From: Desulfovibrio sp.
Lineage (GTDB): Bacteria; Desulfobacterota; Desulfovibrionia; Desulfovibrionales; Desulfovibrionaceae
DNA length: 64,000 nucleotides
Reading direction: 5' to 3'
Assembly (NCBI GenBank): GCA_024683955.1
Contig: JAIKXS010000023.1
Span: forward strand, 1-64,000
Within the stretch, counting starts at the first letter, position 1. Every line of letters begins with the position of its first letter. Both the position numbers and the translations under genes were made by a program. The notes beneath the pieces are model-generated. The model ran no database searches. It worked only from the letters and a program-made list of their open reading frames with translations, and was not told the origin of the DNA. Below are positions 15,765-25,073 of the stretch, in pieces.

Positions 15765-17069
15765 ATGAGTGAAATTGTCTCAGTGCACGGACGTGAAATT
15801 CTTGATTCACGTGGCAATCCAACGGTGGAAGTGGAAGTCGGACTGAAATGCGGGATTGTGGAGCGTGCGGCGGTTCCGTCGGGTGCTTCGACGGGAACCC
15901 GCGAAGCACTTGAAATGCGCGATGGCGATAAAACTCGGTATATGGGAAAGGGGGTGCAAAACGCCGTTCAGCATGTCAATGAAGAGATCGCCGATGCTGT
16001 TATCGGTATGGATGTCATTCGCCAGATTCAGATAGACGAGTGCATGCTTGATCTTGATGGTACTGATAATAAGTCAAAACTGGGTGCCAACGCCATGCTG
16101 GGTGTTTCAATGGCTTGCGCCAGGGCTGCCGCGTCCTACACGGGTATCCCTCTCTACAGATATCTGGGCGGCGCGAATGCCAAAATTCTGCCGACACCCA
16201 TGATGAATATCATAAACGGTGGTGTTCACGCTCCAAACAACCTGGACATACAGGAGTTTATGATCATGCCTGTCGGCGCCGAACGGTTCAGCGACGCGCT
16301 TCAGATGGGTACTGAAGTTTTTCATACGCTTAAGGCTATTTTGAAAAAGGATGGGCACGTCACGAGTGTGGGAGACGAAGGCGGGTTTGCACCGAATCTG
16401 AAAAGTCATGATCAGGCCTTTGAATATATTATCAAAGCCGTAGAAGAGGCCGGTTACCATCCGGGTGTTGATATCTTTTTGGCCATAGATGCTGCTTCCT
16501 CAGAATTTTTTGAAAACGGCAAATACGTTCTGAAAGGGGAGGGTAAAACGTTCTCAAGCGCAGAGATGGCGTCCTGGCTTGAAGAATTCACCGACAAATA
16601 TCCCCTGATATCCATTGAGGATGGCATGGCAGAAAACGATTGGGACGGCTGGGCCATGCTTACGCAGACCATAGGCGGTCGGATCCAGCTTGTCGGTGAT
16701 GATCTTTTTGTCACAAATCCACTCATTCTGGCCGAAGGCATCTCAAAGGGAATTGCCAACGCCATTTTGATCAAGCTCAATCAGATCGGCACCGTGACCG
16801 AAACTCTTGATACTATTGAAATGGCCAAGGAGAACGCCTATTCAACCGTTATCTCCCACCGTTCCGGTGAAACTGAAGACAACTTCATCGCTGATCTTGC
16901 GGTCGGACTTAATGCCGGCCAGATCAAAACCGGTTCAACGTGCCGTTCGGAGCGGATGGCCAAGTACAACCAGCTGCTTCGAATCGAAGAAGAGCTTGAG
17001 GATGAGGCGGAATATTTTGGACCTACCCTCCAGAGTTATTATATGGACGATGACAGTTCCGAGGAGTAG
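15765..17069 (+). CDS. eno: Enolase
   Basis: A 434-residue glycolytic enolase converting 2-phosphoglycerate to phosphoenolpyruvate. Conserved features include [18 protein letters not shown] at the N-terminus, the catalytic loop GAST, the metal ligands around [11 protein letters not shown] and VGDDLFVTN, and [12 protein letters not shown] 15765 was preferred to an upstream ATG (15750) because GGAGG (15752-15756) lies just before it and the protein then starts MSEIVS. It stands alone behind the IS remnant and ends in its own terminator. Confidence 0.97.
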   Translation: MSEIVSVHGREILDSRGNPTVEVEVGLKCGIVERAAVPSGASTGTREALEMRDGDKTRYMGKGVQNAVQHVNEEIADAVIGMDVIRQIQIDECMLDLDGTDNKSKLGANAMLGVSMACARAAASYTGIPLYRYLGGANAKILPTPMMNIINGGVHAPNNLDIQEFMIMPVGAERFSDALQMGTEVFHTLKAILKKDGHVTSVGDEGGFAPNLKSHDQAFEYIIKAVEEAGYHPGVDIFLAIDAASSEFFENGKYVLKGEGKTFSSAEMASWLEEFTDKYPLISIEDGMAENDWDGWAMLTQTIGGRIQLVGDDLFVTNPLILAEGISKGIANAILIKLNQIGTVTETLDTIEMAKENAYSTVISHRSGETEDNFIADLAVGLNAGQIKTGSTCRSERMAKYNQLLRIEEELEDEAEYFGPTLQSYYMDDDSSEE

Positions 17070-17080
17070 AAAATCTTTGT

Positions 17081-17120
17081 ACGGCAGGCAGGTCATTGTT
17101 GGCCTGTCTGTCGTTTTTTT
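17081..17120 (+). terminator. Intrinsic terminator of eno
   Basis: ACGGCAGGCAGG (17081-17092) pairs with CCTGTCTGTCGT (17103-17114) with two G-U pairs, followed by seven T. It starts 12 bases after the eno stop codon. Confidence 0.9.
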
Positions 17121-17604
17121 ACTATTCATCTGAACCTCACCCTGCCATAGTTCACTGCTGCCCCTTAGTACAAACGCACATTACGCAGAATTGCGCGTTC
17201 GCTGTCCCCTATGTACCGGATCATTGTCAGGGACTGTCTTGTCAGTAGATTTTTACCCCTGTGATTGAAGGGAATACGCCACGGCTTCTTTGAGAAGCAT
17301 AGCTCTGCGTCAGAGTATCGCAAACGGTGCGTATCATATCTCTCGCAGGGGCGTCTGTTTCTTATTTTCTTGTGGAGGGGGACCACCATATTCTGTGTTG
17401 CACCGGGCCCGGAATGGATTTCAGAACGGGTGCGATAGGCGAATGCAACGCCTTCTTTGGTGCTGACCGGGATCCCGGCCATATATTTCACTGTCGGAAA
17501 ATGTGGGGGACGGGAGTTTTTTCCTGACCTATTCTGCGTCCTTCAATATGTTTAACCCTGTTGATTTCATTATGTTTTTCCCACAACGCGAAGGATAATA
17601 GCCA
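17121..17604. other. Intergenic region before folD
   Basis: About 480 bases with no gene that can be supported. It should hold the folD promoter near its right end. Short open frames on both strands show no motif or ribosome site. Confidence 0.55.
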
Positions 17605-18495
17605 ATGCTTCTTCTAGATGGTAAGGCCACAGCTCAAACAGTGCGGGAAGAGCTGAAAAAAATTATTGCCACGGCCATCTCCGCTGGCCGGAGACCTCCT
17701 GGACTTGCGGTGATTCTTGCCGGAGAAGATCCCGCTTCTCAGGTGTATGTCAGAAACAAGGAATTTGCCTGTACACACGTGGGTATTTATGTGGAGACAT
17801 GCCGTCTTCCTGAATCCGTCACTGAAGCTGAGGTCGTTCGCTGTATTGACCGTTTTAATCAGCGAAGTGACATCGATGGGATTCTTGTCCAACTTCCGCT
17901 CCCGAAGCACATTCGCCCGTCCATCTGTCTTTTGGCGATTGATCCCGCCAAGGATGTTGATGGGTTCCATCCGGAAAATGCAGGCAAATTGACCCTGGGC
18001 CTTCCCGGTCTCAGACCCTGCACACCCCAGGGAATTATAGAACTTCTGCGCCGCTATGGGCTCTCGCCGCGTGGAAAGAAGGCCGTGGTCGTCGGACGGT
18101 CCAATATAGTAGGAAAACCCCTGGCGATCCTTTTGGCTGAACCCTTAGAATACGCCAATGCAACGGTCACGCTCTGTCATTCCGAGACGTGTAATCTTGC
18201 AAATGAATGCAGACAGGCTGACTTTCTTTTCCTTGCTGTCGGAAAGCCCCGATTCTTTACCGCTTCCATGGTCAGGGAGGGAAGTGTCGTGATTGACGTC
18301 GGCATCAATAGAACCCCTGCGGGACTTTGTGGCGACGCTGACTTTGAGGGACTGAAAGATCATGTTTCCGCGATCACGCCCGTCCCGGGAGGGATCGGTC
18401 CCATGACAGTTGCTATGCTGTTGAAAAATACGGTGGATGCGTGGCAGGGAAGAACTTCCGCCTCTCTCAAGAAAGAGACAGAAATCTCTTCGTGA
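17605..18495 (+). CDS. folD: Bifunctional methylene-THF dehydrogenase/cyclohydrolase
   Basis: A 296-residue FolD enzyme interconverting 5,10-methylene- and 10-formyl-tetrahydrofolate with NADP. The active-site region YVRNKEFAC holds the Tyr-x3-Lys pair; GILVQLPLPKHI and DVDGFHPENAGKL are standard, the nucleotide site reads VVVGRSNIVGKPLA, and the C-terminal ITPVPGGIGPMTVAMLL is invariant. The cofactor product feeds the transformylase encoded at 34506 and tRNA initiator formylation. It precedes the sugar operon by about 200 bases. Confidence 0.96.
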   Translation: MLLLDGKATAQTVREELKKIIATAISAGRRPPGLAVILAGEDPASQVYVRNKEFACTHVGIYVETCRLPESVTEAEVVRCIDRFNQRSDIDGILVQLPLPKHIRPSICLLAIDPAKDVDGFHPENAGKLTLGLPGLRPCTPQGIIELLRRYGLSPRGKKAVVVGRSNIVGKPLAILLAEPLEYANATVTLCHSETCNLANECRQADFLFLAVGKPRFFTASMVREGSVVIDVGINRTPAGLCGDADFEGLKDHVSAITPVPGGIGPMTVAMLLKNTVDAWQGRTSASLKKETEISS

Positions 18496-18560
18496 GACAC
18501 TACCCGGATGTGACGGAAGAGCGGTGGGGGCAATTTGACAAAAGAGATCCCGTTTTTTTA

Positions 18561-18592
18561 TCGCACCCAAAAAATTTGCGACGCTTTTTTTT
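18561..18592 (+). terminator. Possible weak terminator after folD
   Basis: TCGCA and TGCGA form a 5-base stem around an A-rich loop (18561-18581), followed by CGC and a run of nine T. The stem is short, so termination may be partial. It lies 66 bases after the folD stop and before the KdnB-like gene. Confidence 0.4.
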
Positions 18593-18709
18593 TACAGCCA
18601 TGTGCAAGAGAGAAAATGTCAGGTTAAAAACGCCGCTATTCATTTTAGACCCGTGTGCTGTCAACAGGTCAGGATGTATCAACCGAAAAAAGCCAAAGAA
18701 GGACTTCTC

Positions 18710-19789
18710 ATGTTTCGCAATGCAAAAAACGTAGGCTATTACATGATTGGTAAAGGGAGTCTCTCCCAACTGGGGGATGTCCTTGAAAAACGCCGTTCCT
18801 CAGTGAAGGGCCCGGCCGTTTTTTTTCTTGACCACTTTTTCCGTAACCAGGATCTTGCAAAAAAACTTCCCTTGGCCCCTAACGATATTCTACTCTACGT
18901 AGATACCACTGAGGAGCCCACAACGCACGGCGTGGACGCGTACACAGCCCAGGTAAAAGAAGAACTTCATGGTGCTCTTCCTTCCGCCATGCTGGCATTT
19001 GGCGGTGGTTCCACCATGGATACGTGCAAATGCGTGGGGAATCTGCTCACCAATCCGGGCAAATCCGAGGACTATCAGGGCTGGGAGCTCGTTAAGAATC
19101 CGGCCCCGTACAAAATTGCCGTTCCAACCCTTTCGGGTACGGGCTCCGAGACTTCTCGTACGGGCATTGTCTGCAATGAAGCCAAGAATCTCAAGCTTGG
19201 TATGAATAGTGACTTTACTATGTTTGATCAGGTTATTCTTGATCCGGATCTTACTGTGACGGTCCCTCGCAATCAGTATTTCTATACCGGTATTGACACT
19301 TATATGCATTGTTTTGAGAGCATTACCGGCACCTACCGCAATGCGGTTGTAGACGCGCTTTCGGAAAAAGCCATTGACCTATGCAAGCGAATTTTCCTTT
19401 CAAAAGACATGATGAGTGATGAAAATCGTGAATTGCTTATGATTGCCTCCTTCCTTGGCGGCATGGCAGCCGGTTTTGTCGGGACGGTCCACCCTGTTTC
19501 GGCGGGATTAAGCATGGTCCTGCACATGCACCACGGCCTTGCCAACTGTTATGCGCTCTCTGTGCAGGAGGATATTTATCCCGAGTACTACCGTGATTTC
19601 ATGACCATGATCGAACGTCAGCGAATCGACTTGCCGTCTGGCATCTGTAAGGATCTTGAGCCGGCACAGTACGACGCCCTCTATGAGGCAAGCATTGTTC
19701 ATGAAAAGCCTCTTTCGAACCGGTTAGGACCAGATTTCAAGAAAATTTTTACGAAGGACAACGTGATCGGGCGTTTTAAACGCATGTAG
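18710..19789 (+). CDS. kdnB: KdnB-like iron-containing alcohol dehydrogenase
   Basis: A 359-residue group III Fe-dependent alcohol dehydrogenase that closely resembles KdnB, the enzyme of Shewanella that oxidises C8 of Kdo on the way to 8-amino-Kdo (Kdo8N). Shared text includes GGGSTMD, LTNPGKSEDYQGWELVKNPA, PTLSGTGSETSRT, LGMNSDFTMFDQVI and YFYTGIDTYMHCFES. The metal ligands are kept: Asp196, His200, His261 and His275. Start ATG 18710 has AAGGA six bases upstream. It opens the six-gene sugar operon. Oxidation of Kdo itself is inferred; a related ulosonic acid could be the substrate. Confidence 0.8.
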   Translation: MFRNAKNVGYYMIGKGSLSQLGDVLEKRRSSVKGPAVFFLDHFFRNQDLAKKLPLAPNDILLYVDTTEEPTTHGVDAYTAQVKEELHGALPSAMLAFGGGSTMDTCKCVGNLLTNPGKSEDYQGWELVKNPAPYKIAVPTLSGTGSETSRTGIVCNEAKNLKLGMNSDFTMFDQVILDPDLTVTVPRNQYFYTGIDTYMHCFESITGTYRNAVVDALSEKAIDLCKRIFLSKDMMSDENRELLMIASFLGGMAAGFVGTVHPVSAGLSMVLHMHHGLANCYALSVQEDIYPEYYRDFMTMIERQRIDLPSGICKDLEPAQYDALYEASIVHEKPLSNRLGPDFKKIFTKDNVIGRFKRM

Positions 19790-19873
19790 CGTTTATTCTA
19801 TTTGTGTATCCCTGCAGCACCCGCGCATTCCTTGCGGAATACGAATGGGCCTTGTCATCCATGAAGGTGAATA

Positions 19874-21061
19874 ATGGATATCAGAGTTAATTTCAGCGGT
19901 CGTTCCATTCGCTATACTGACGAGGAGGTTCAGACCGTTGTCGAGGCAATGCAAAACGCCGAACCTCTCACCCAGGGAAAATACATGCAGGCTTTTGAAG
20001 GGAAGTTTGCACGGTTCCAGGGAGTAGAGGAGGGGAGTTGTTTTACAACCGTGAACGGCTGTGCTGCCCTTGAGATGAGTGCGCAGCTCTGTCGCTTTGC
20101 GCCTGGTGATGAATTTGTCATTCCGTCCCATACATTTACGGCCTCATGCTATCCTTACATCAAGAAGGGAGGGCGGCCAGTATGGGCTGATATCGACCGG
20201 AAAACGAGAGTCGTGACAGCTGAAAGCATTGAAAAGGTTCTGACAGAAAAAACCAAGGCTGTTGTGGTTGTCCATCTTTATGGATACGTTGCGGACATGC
20301 CTGAGATCGTCGCGCTTTGCCGGGAGCGCGGGATTCTTCTCATTGAGGATACCGCCCAGGCCATAGGCAGCACCCTCAGAGGGCAGCGGGCCGGTTCCTT
20401 TGGCGATATGGCAATCTTTTCTTTTCACTCTCATAAAAATCTGACCACTCTTGGTGAAGGGGGCATGCTTTACGTACGGGATCCAGCGCTGAGGGGCATT
20501 GTGCCCATGCTTCGGCATAACGGTCACTGCGCCTATGAATTTGAACGGCCAGATTACTGGGTTCCGGCCATGGGCAACGTGGATATGCCTATGCTTGGCT
20601 CGGATATGCTCTATCCGAACAATATGTGCCTCGGAGAGATTGAGTGCGCCCTCGGGGCCAAAATGCTTGACCGTATTGACAGTATTAACGCCGAAAAGCG
20701 TGAGCGTGCCATCAGGTTTATAGATGGTTTAGCAGAGTTCCCCGAGCTTCGTTTCCATCGTGAATCTACTGCCAGGCATAACTACCATCTTCTGGTGGCT
20801 GAGATGACTACGGGACCGTCACAGCGTGACCGCTTCATCCGCGCCATGTATGAGGAGAAGGGCATCAAATGCGTTGTGCAGTATATTCCGCTTAATCGTT
20901 ATGATTTCTATAAACGGCTCGGCTTTGCCAAGGCGGACTGCCCCAACGCCGACGCATTTTTTGACTCCATGGTCTCCTTTCCCTTTCAGCACTGGATGAG
21001 TGAGGAGGACTTTTCTTACATGCTTGAAATGACCCGAGAGGTCCTCTCGAGTATTCGCTAG
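19874..21061 (+). CDS. DegT/DnrJ/EryC1 sugar aminotransferase (KdnA role)
   Basis: A 395-residue PLP-dependent aminotransferase of the DegT family. The PLP-binding lysine is Lys188 in SFHSHKNLTTLGEGG; the cofactor-phosphate region and the VVHLYGYVADMPEI and LLIEDTAQAIGS segments are typical. With the KdnB-like oxidase just upstream, it probably converts the aldehyde at the oxidised carbon to an amine, the role of KdnA in Kdo8N synthesis. Overall similarity looks nearer to general DegT sugar aminotransferases than to KdnA, so the substrate is uncertain. AAGGTG precedes the ATG. Confidence 0.85.
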   Translation: MDIRVNFSGRSIRYTDEEVQTVVEAMQNAEPLTQGKYMQAFEGKFARFQGVEEGSCFTTVNGCAALEMSAQLCRFAPGDEFVIPSHTFTASCYPYIKKGGRPVWADIDRKTRVVTAESIEKVLTEKTKAVVVVHLYGYVADMPEIVALCRERGILLIEDTAQAIGSTLRGQRAGSFGDMAIFSFHSHKNLTTLGEGGMLYVRDPALRGIVPMLRHNGHCAYEFERPDYWVPAMGNVDMPMLGSDMLYPNNMCLGEIECALGAKMLDRIDSINAEKRERAIRFIDGLAEFPELRFHRESTARHNYHLLVAEMTTGPSQRDRFIRAMYEEKGIKCVVQYIPLNRYDFYKRLGFAKADCPNADAFFDSMVSFPFQHWMSEEDFSYMLEMTREVLSSIR

Positions 21062-21069
21062 GCCGACCC

Positions 21070-22686
21070 GTGAAAGAGCGCTGTCTCGTCATCCCCGCCA
21101 TCAAAAAAAATGCGGTCATTCCCGACCAGCTTGTGAAACGGCTTGCTGGGAAAACGTTGATTTCACGGGCCATTGATACTGCCCGCGGAGTCTGTCTGCC
21201 AGAAGATATCATCGTCCTGACGGACAGCCAGGAAATTACCCTTTTTTGTGAGCGTGCTGGTGTGCGTTTTCACAGAAATAAGGACCTGCGTTTTACGTCA
21301 AGGGATATTGTCCGTGAAATGCAGGATTTCCTTGGCCGTCTCGCCGCTGAGTACGTCCACTGCATTATCTATCGGGCATCATGCCCGCTTATCACGTGGG
21401 TTGACATTGAAAATGCATGGAAAGAATACCGTCATAATGGTGCCGACGCGCTTGTGACGGTCAGGAAGGTGCATCACAGACTGTGGAACATGCGTGACGG
21501 CAATCTGGAGCGTTTCCTTGAAAAGAAGGAACATCCTTTCGTGGTGGAGAACAGGGCGCTCATTATGCTGAAACTGGCCCTGCTCCCGGACTGGGACAAG
21601 CAGCACATTCGTATCCTTCCCTGCTTTCTCAACGAACAGGGCATTGAAATTCAGGGCTATCAGGATTGGTGGATTTGTGAGCGTCTTTTGCAGCGCCGGC
21701 ATATTGTCTTTGTCGTGGCCGGGTTTCCGGCCATCGGCATGGGGCATGTTTTCCGGGCGCTGATGATGGCGCACGAGATTGTCAATCACAAGATAACCTT
21801 CGTCTGTACGCGCGAAAGCGAACTGGCTGTCGAGAATATCGCAGAGCGGGACTATCCCATTGTGAGGCAGGGGGATGAGCCTTTGGAGGAGACTGTCCTG
21901 CACCTTCGCCCAGATCTCGTGATCAACGATTTTTTGAATACTCCTCTCACCTATATGCAGGCTCTTTCTTCGGCAGGAATACGTGCTATTAACTTTGAGG
22001 ACGATGGTGAAGGAGCCTCTCTGGCAGCCCTTGTCATCAACGCTCTTTACGAGGCCGGTGCATCAACCGAACGCGTGCGGACGGGCCCTTCCTATTTCTG
22101 TCTGCGAGATGAATTCCTGGAGGCAAAACGCAATGAGTTGCGCGACGGTGTGCGGACGCTTCTTATCACGTTTGGTGGGACGGATCAGTATGACTGCACG
22201 CACAGGGTGCTTGCCATTGTGGCACCGATTTGCCGTGCTTACGGTATCCGCGTCCGAATTGTTGTGGGTCCCGGCTATGCCCATAAGGAATCCCTCGCGG
22301 CCTTTGTCAAAGAGCTCGAAAATCCACTTATCGAATGCACGTGGGCCACGAATATTATGAGCCGCATGATGGAGGGGGCTGACCTGGCTATTTCTTCGGC
22401 GGGGAGAACCGTATACGAACTCGCTCATATGCGTATTCCGGCTTTGGTCCTTGCCCACCATGAGCGTGAGGCGAGGCACTCTTTTGCGCGGCCAAAAAAC
22501 GGCTTTGCCTTTGTCGGAATTATGCAAAAAGTTAGTGATACAAGAATCAGGAATATGTTTTTAGCCATGTTGAAGCAGACGCGCAGGGCCAGATTCTGGC
22601 AGCGTCAGAACAACCTTGATTTTGTGCCAAATAAAGCGCGTGTGATTGCCCTTATGGAGCGCGTCCTTGAGGCGGATGAAGTTTGA
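21070..22686 (+). CDS. Fused cytidylyltransferase and PseG-like glycosyltransferase/hydrolase
   Basis: A 538-residue two-domain protein. Residues 1-215 are a NeuA/PseF/KdsB-like CMP-sugar synthetase fold; the N-terminal nucleotide motif is unusual, reading VIPAIKKNAVIPDQLVKRLA where R-x-G-S-K-G is usual. Residues 220-538 are PseG-like (GT-B fold): IVFVVAGFPAIGMGHVFRAL holds the G-x-G-H-V-x-R site, and AISSAGRTVYELAHMRIPAL the sugar-nucleotide site. PseG normally removes UDP in pseudaminic acid synthesis. No NeuB-type synthase is present, so the second domain may act as a transferase. GTG start, 9 bases after the aminotransferase gene. Confidence 0.8.
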   Translation: MKERCLVIPAIKKNAVIPDQLVKRLAGKTLISRAIDTARGVCLPEDIIVLTDSQEITLFCERAGVRFHRNKDLRFTSRDIVREMQDFLGRLAAEYVHCIIYRASCPLITWVDIENAWKEYRHNGADALVTVRKVHHRLWNMRDGNLERFLEKKEHPFVVENRALIMLKLALLPDWDKQHIRILPCFLNEQGIEIQGYQDWWICERLLQRRHIVFVVAGFPAIGMGHVFRALMMAHEIVNHKITFVCTRESELAVENIAERDYPIVRQGDEPLEETVLHLRPDLVINDFLNTPLTYMQALSSAGIRAINFEDDGEGASLAALVINALYEAGASTERVRTGPSYFCLRDEFLEAKRNELRDGVRTLLITFGGTDQYDCTHRVLAIVAPICRAYGIRVRIVVGPGYAHKESLAAFVKELENPLIECTWATNIMSRMMEGADLAISSAGRTVYELAHMRIPALVLAHHEREARHSFARPKNGFAFVGIMQKVSDTRIRNMFLAMLKQTRRARFWQRQNNLDFVPNKARVIALMERVLEADEV

Positions 22687-22722
22687 CTGCGCGCTTGACT
22701 GGCGCACGGAAAAGGAGATGTT

Positions 22723-23433
22723 ATGGCTGGCGTAAAGGCTCCGTATGTCGCCATTGTTCAGGCACGGCTCGGATCAAGCCGTCTTCCGTTGAAATCCCTG
22801 CTATGTCTGCGTGATCTTCCGCTGATCGACTGGGTCATTACGAGACTTCAGAGCTCCAAAAGGCTTGATGGACTCATTGTGGCCATTCCCGACACTCCCC
22901 TTGACCAGGTCCTGTACGAACATCTCGCCCGGCGGGGGATTCCTTGTCTTATGGGAAGTGAGAACGACGTGCTCTCACGCTATTGTCTTGCCGCAAGGGA
23001 GACGAAGGCCAAAACCGTTATTCGGGTCTGCGCGGATAATCCCCTGATCTGGGGGGAGGCCGTGGATAGGCTGATTGACCATTATGAACGCCATCCCTGC
23101 GATTATGCCTACAATCATGTCCCACGCGACAACCGTTGGCCCGATGGCCTCGGCGCTGAGATCCTTCCGGCGGATTTGCTTTTCGGCATTGAAAAAAAAG
23201 CCTTCGAGTCTTCCCAGCGGGAGCACTGCCTCAACTACATCTGGGATAACAGGCACCATTTCCGTATATCGACCTTTGATCCTGAAGAACCATGGCTCTG
23301 CAGGCCGGATCTGAAGCTTGATATTGACCGCCCCTCGGATTTCGCCAGACTTGCTCGTCTTCCTCTTGATCCTGCAATGGATGCAAAAAGCATAGTGGCG
23401 TTGTTCCCGGCAAAGGGGGAGAACGGGTGCTGA
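22723..23433 (+). CDS. SpsF/KdsB-like cytidylyltransferase
   Basis: A 236-residue nucleotidyltransferase with the N-terminal signature AIVQARLGSSRLPLKSL, the SpsF (spore coat polysaccharide) type of the CMP-Kdo synthetase superfamily. The metal-binding RVCADNPLIWGE and the C-terminal RPDLKLDIDRPSDFARL are typical. It likely activates an acidic sugar as CMP derivative. Together with the fused domain upstream this gives two cytidylyltransferases in one operon. AAGGAGAT precedes the ATG; its end overlaps the next gene by 7 bases. Confidence 0.85.
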   Translation: MAGVKAPYVAIVQARLGSSRLPLKSLLCLRDLPLIDWVITRLQSSKRLDGLIVAIPDTPLDQVLYEHLARRGIPCLMGSENDVLSRYCLAARETKAKTVIRVCADNPLIWGEAVDRLIDHYERHPCDYAYNHVPRDNRWPDGLGAEILPADLLFGIEKKAFESSQREHCLNYIWDNRHHFRISTFDPEEPWLCRPDLKLDIDRPSDFARLARLPLDPAMDAKSIVALFPAKGENGC

Positions 23434-25073
23434 CGAAAAACTGGAGGGTCAATCCGAAAACAACGCACGCAATGGTGACGTCACCGCATTATCTTGCAAG
23501 CGAGGCGGGCCTTGCGCTCTTGCGCCGGGGAGCAAACGCCGTTGAAGCGGCCATCGCCATGGCGACCACGTTAGCCGTTGTCTATCCTCATATGTGCACC
23601 CTCGGCGGTGACGCCTTCTGGCTTGTCTATAATGCCGACTCAAAGCATCTTACGGGAATAAACGCGAGCGGAAGGGCCGCAGCAAAGGCAACCATCGAAG
23701 CCTATCGTTCAAGGGGGTTCACGCGTATCCCCTATAAGGGGCCGCTTGCGGCAAACACGGTGCCAGGGATGGTTTCAGGTCTTGAAAAAGCCTATCACCT
23801 CGCTCAGGAAATTGGGGGGACCTTCACGTGGTCTGAGCTTCTTGAAAGCGCGCTTCTGTATGCCCTTGACGGCTTTCCCCAGTCGATTTCTTACTGTCTC
23901 CACGGAAAGATGATGCTCTCACGGTGTGAACGAAAAGCCGACGGCCATGCTGTCCTTCCTGAATTTCGCCGGATTTTTTTGAGCGAATACGCCTGCCAGG
24001 AAGGTGCTGTCTTCAGACAACCCGATCTGGCAAGGAACCTTGCCATTCTTGCCAAAGAAGGACCTCGTGCTTTTTATGAAGGGGAAATAGCCCATGCCAT
24101 CGTACACGATCTTGAGACGCTCGGGGGGCTTCTTACCCTTGAGGACTTTGCGAGCCATACCGCCACGATGGTTTCCCCTATCTGTGTTTCCTACCATGGC
24201 CTCGAGGCCTGGAATCTTCCGCCAAACAGCCAGGGGATGGCTTCTCTCAGCATTTTGAATATTCTCGACAATCTTTCTCTTCCATCCTCTCTTGAGACGC
24301 CAGAAGCTCTTGCTTGCTATGTTGATACGCTTGTCTGCGCGACAAAAGAAGCGTTCCGTGACCGTGATCGGTATCTTACTGATCCGGACTTCTCCCTTAT
24401 TCCTCTTGAGAAGCTCCTCGGACGCGAACACGGACGTAGACAGGCGGAAAGAGTGTGTGCAGGCAAGACCATGTCTCTGACATATCGTCTTGACCCAGCG
24501 GGGGACACGGTCTGGTTTGGTGTCGTCGACGCTTTTGGAAACGCCGTCTCTTATATACAAAGCATTTATTATGATTTCGGCTCGGGCGTTGTGCCAAAGG
24601 GAACAGGCATTCTTTTGCAAAATCGCGGAGCCTTTTTCTCTCTGGATCCTCGCCATGTGAATGCCCTGGCTCCCGGAAAACGTACTTTCCATACGCTCAA
24701 TCCCGCTATGCTTCTGAAAGAGGGAAAGCCCTTTCTCGTGTACGGTACCATGGGTGGTGAGGGGCAGCCCCAAACCCAGAGCGCTCTCGTGACCCGCATC
24801 GTAGACTACGGAATGACGCCCATGGAGGCCATTTCCGAGCCACGGTGGCTGTACGGAAGCGCTTTTGGTGAGCAAACAAATTCCCTTAAGATCGAGGACC
24901 GTTTCGGAAAAGAGGTCGAGCGTCTTCTTTCCCAGCGCGGGCATTCTGTATCTGCCGTTGACGGCTTTCATGAGATGATGGGGCATGCAGGAGCCATTCT
25001 TATCGAGCCGAGGACAGGGGTTCTACAGGGAGGAACTGATATCAGAAGTGACGGCCTGGCCACAGGTTTTTGA
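23427..25073 (+). CDS. Gamma-glutamyltransferase homologue, cytoplasmic (YwrD-type)
   Basis: A 548-residue Ntn-hydrolase of the GGT family. The presumed self-cleavage and catalytic threonine is Thr361 in GDTVWFGVVDAFGNAVSY, leaving a 188-residue small subunit of normal size. The large subunit shows MVTSPHYLASEAGLALLRRG and GGDAFWLVYN. No signal peptide is visible, unlike periplasmic GGTs, and the sequence around GVVPKGTGILLQNRGAFFSL resembles the YwrD-like branch. It overlaps both neighbours by a few bases, so it is translated with the sugar genes. A role in amide hydrolysis or transfer of an acyl group on the sugar is possible; a true glutathione role is the alternative. Confidence 0.85.
   Translation: MLTKNWRVNPKTTHAMVTSPHYLASEAGLALLRRGANAVEAAIAMATTLAVVYPHMCTLGGDAFWLVYNADSKHLTGINASGRAAAKATIEAYRSRGFTRIPYKGPLAANTVPGMVSGLEKAYHLAQEIGGTFTWSELLESALLYALDGFPQSISYCLHGKMMLSRCERKADGHAVLPEFRRIFLSEYACQEGAVFRQPDLARNLAILAKEGPRAFYEGEIAHAIVHDLETLGGLLTLEDFASHTATMVSPICVSYHGLEAWNLPPNSQGMASLSILNILDNLSLPSSLETPEALACYVDTLVCATKEAFRDRDRYLTDPDFSLIPLEKLLGREHGRRQAERVCAGKTMSLTYRLDPAGDTVWFGVVDAFGNAVSYIQSIYYDFGSGVVPKGTGILLQNRGAFFSLDPRHVNALAPGKRTFHTLNPAMLLKEGKPFLVYGTMGGEGQPQTQSALVTRIVDYGMTPMEAISEPRWLYGSAFGEQTNSLKIEDRFGKEVERLLSQRGHSVSAVDGFHEMMGHAGAILIEPRTGVLQGGTDIRSDGLATGF

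Noticed and set aside
23919-24986. A 355-codon open frame antisense to the GGT homologue
   Set aside because: Shadow of a long, clearly conserved gene; composition is unlike a real protein (rich in K, R, H, G) and no motif is seen.
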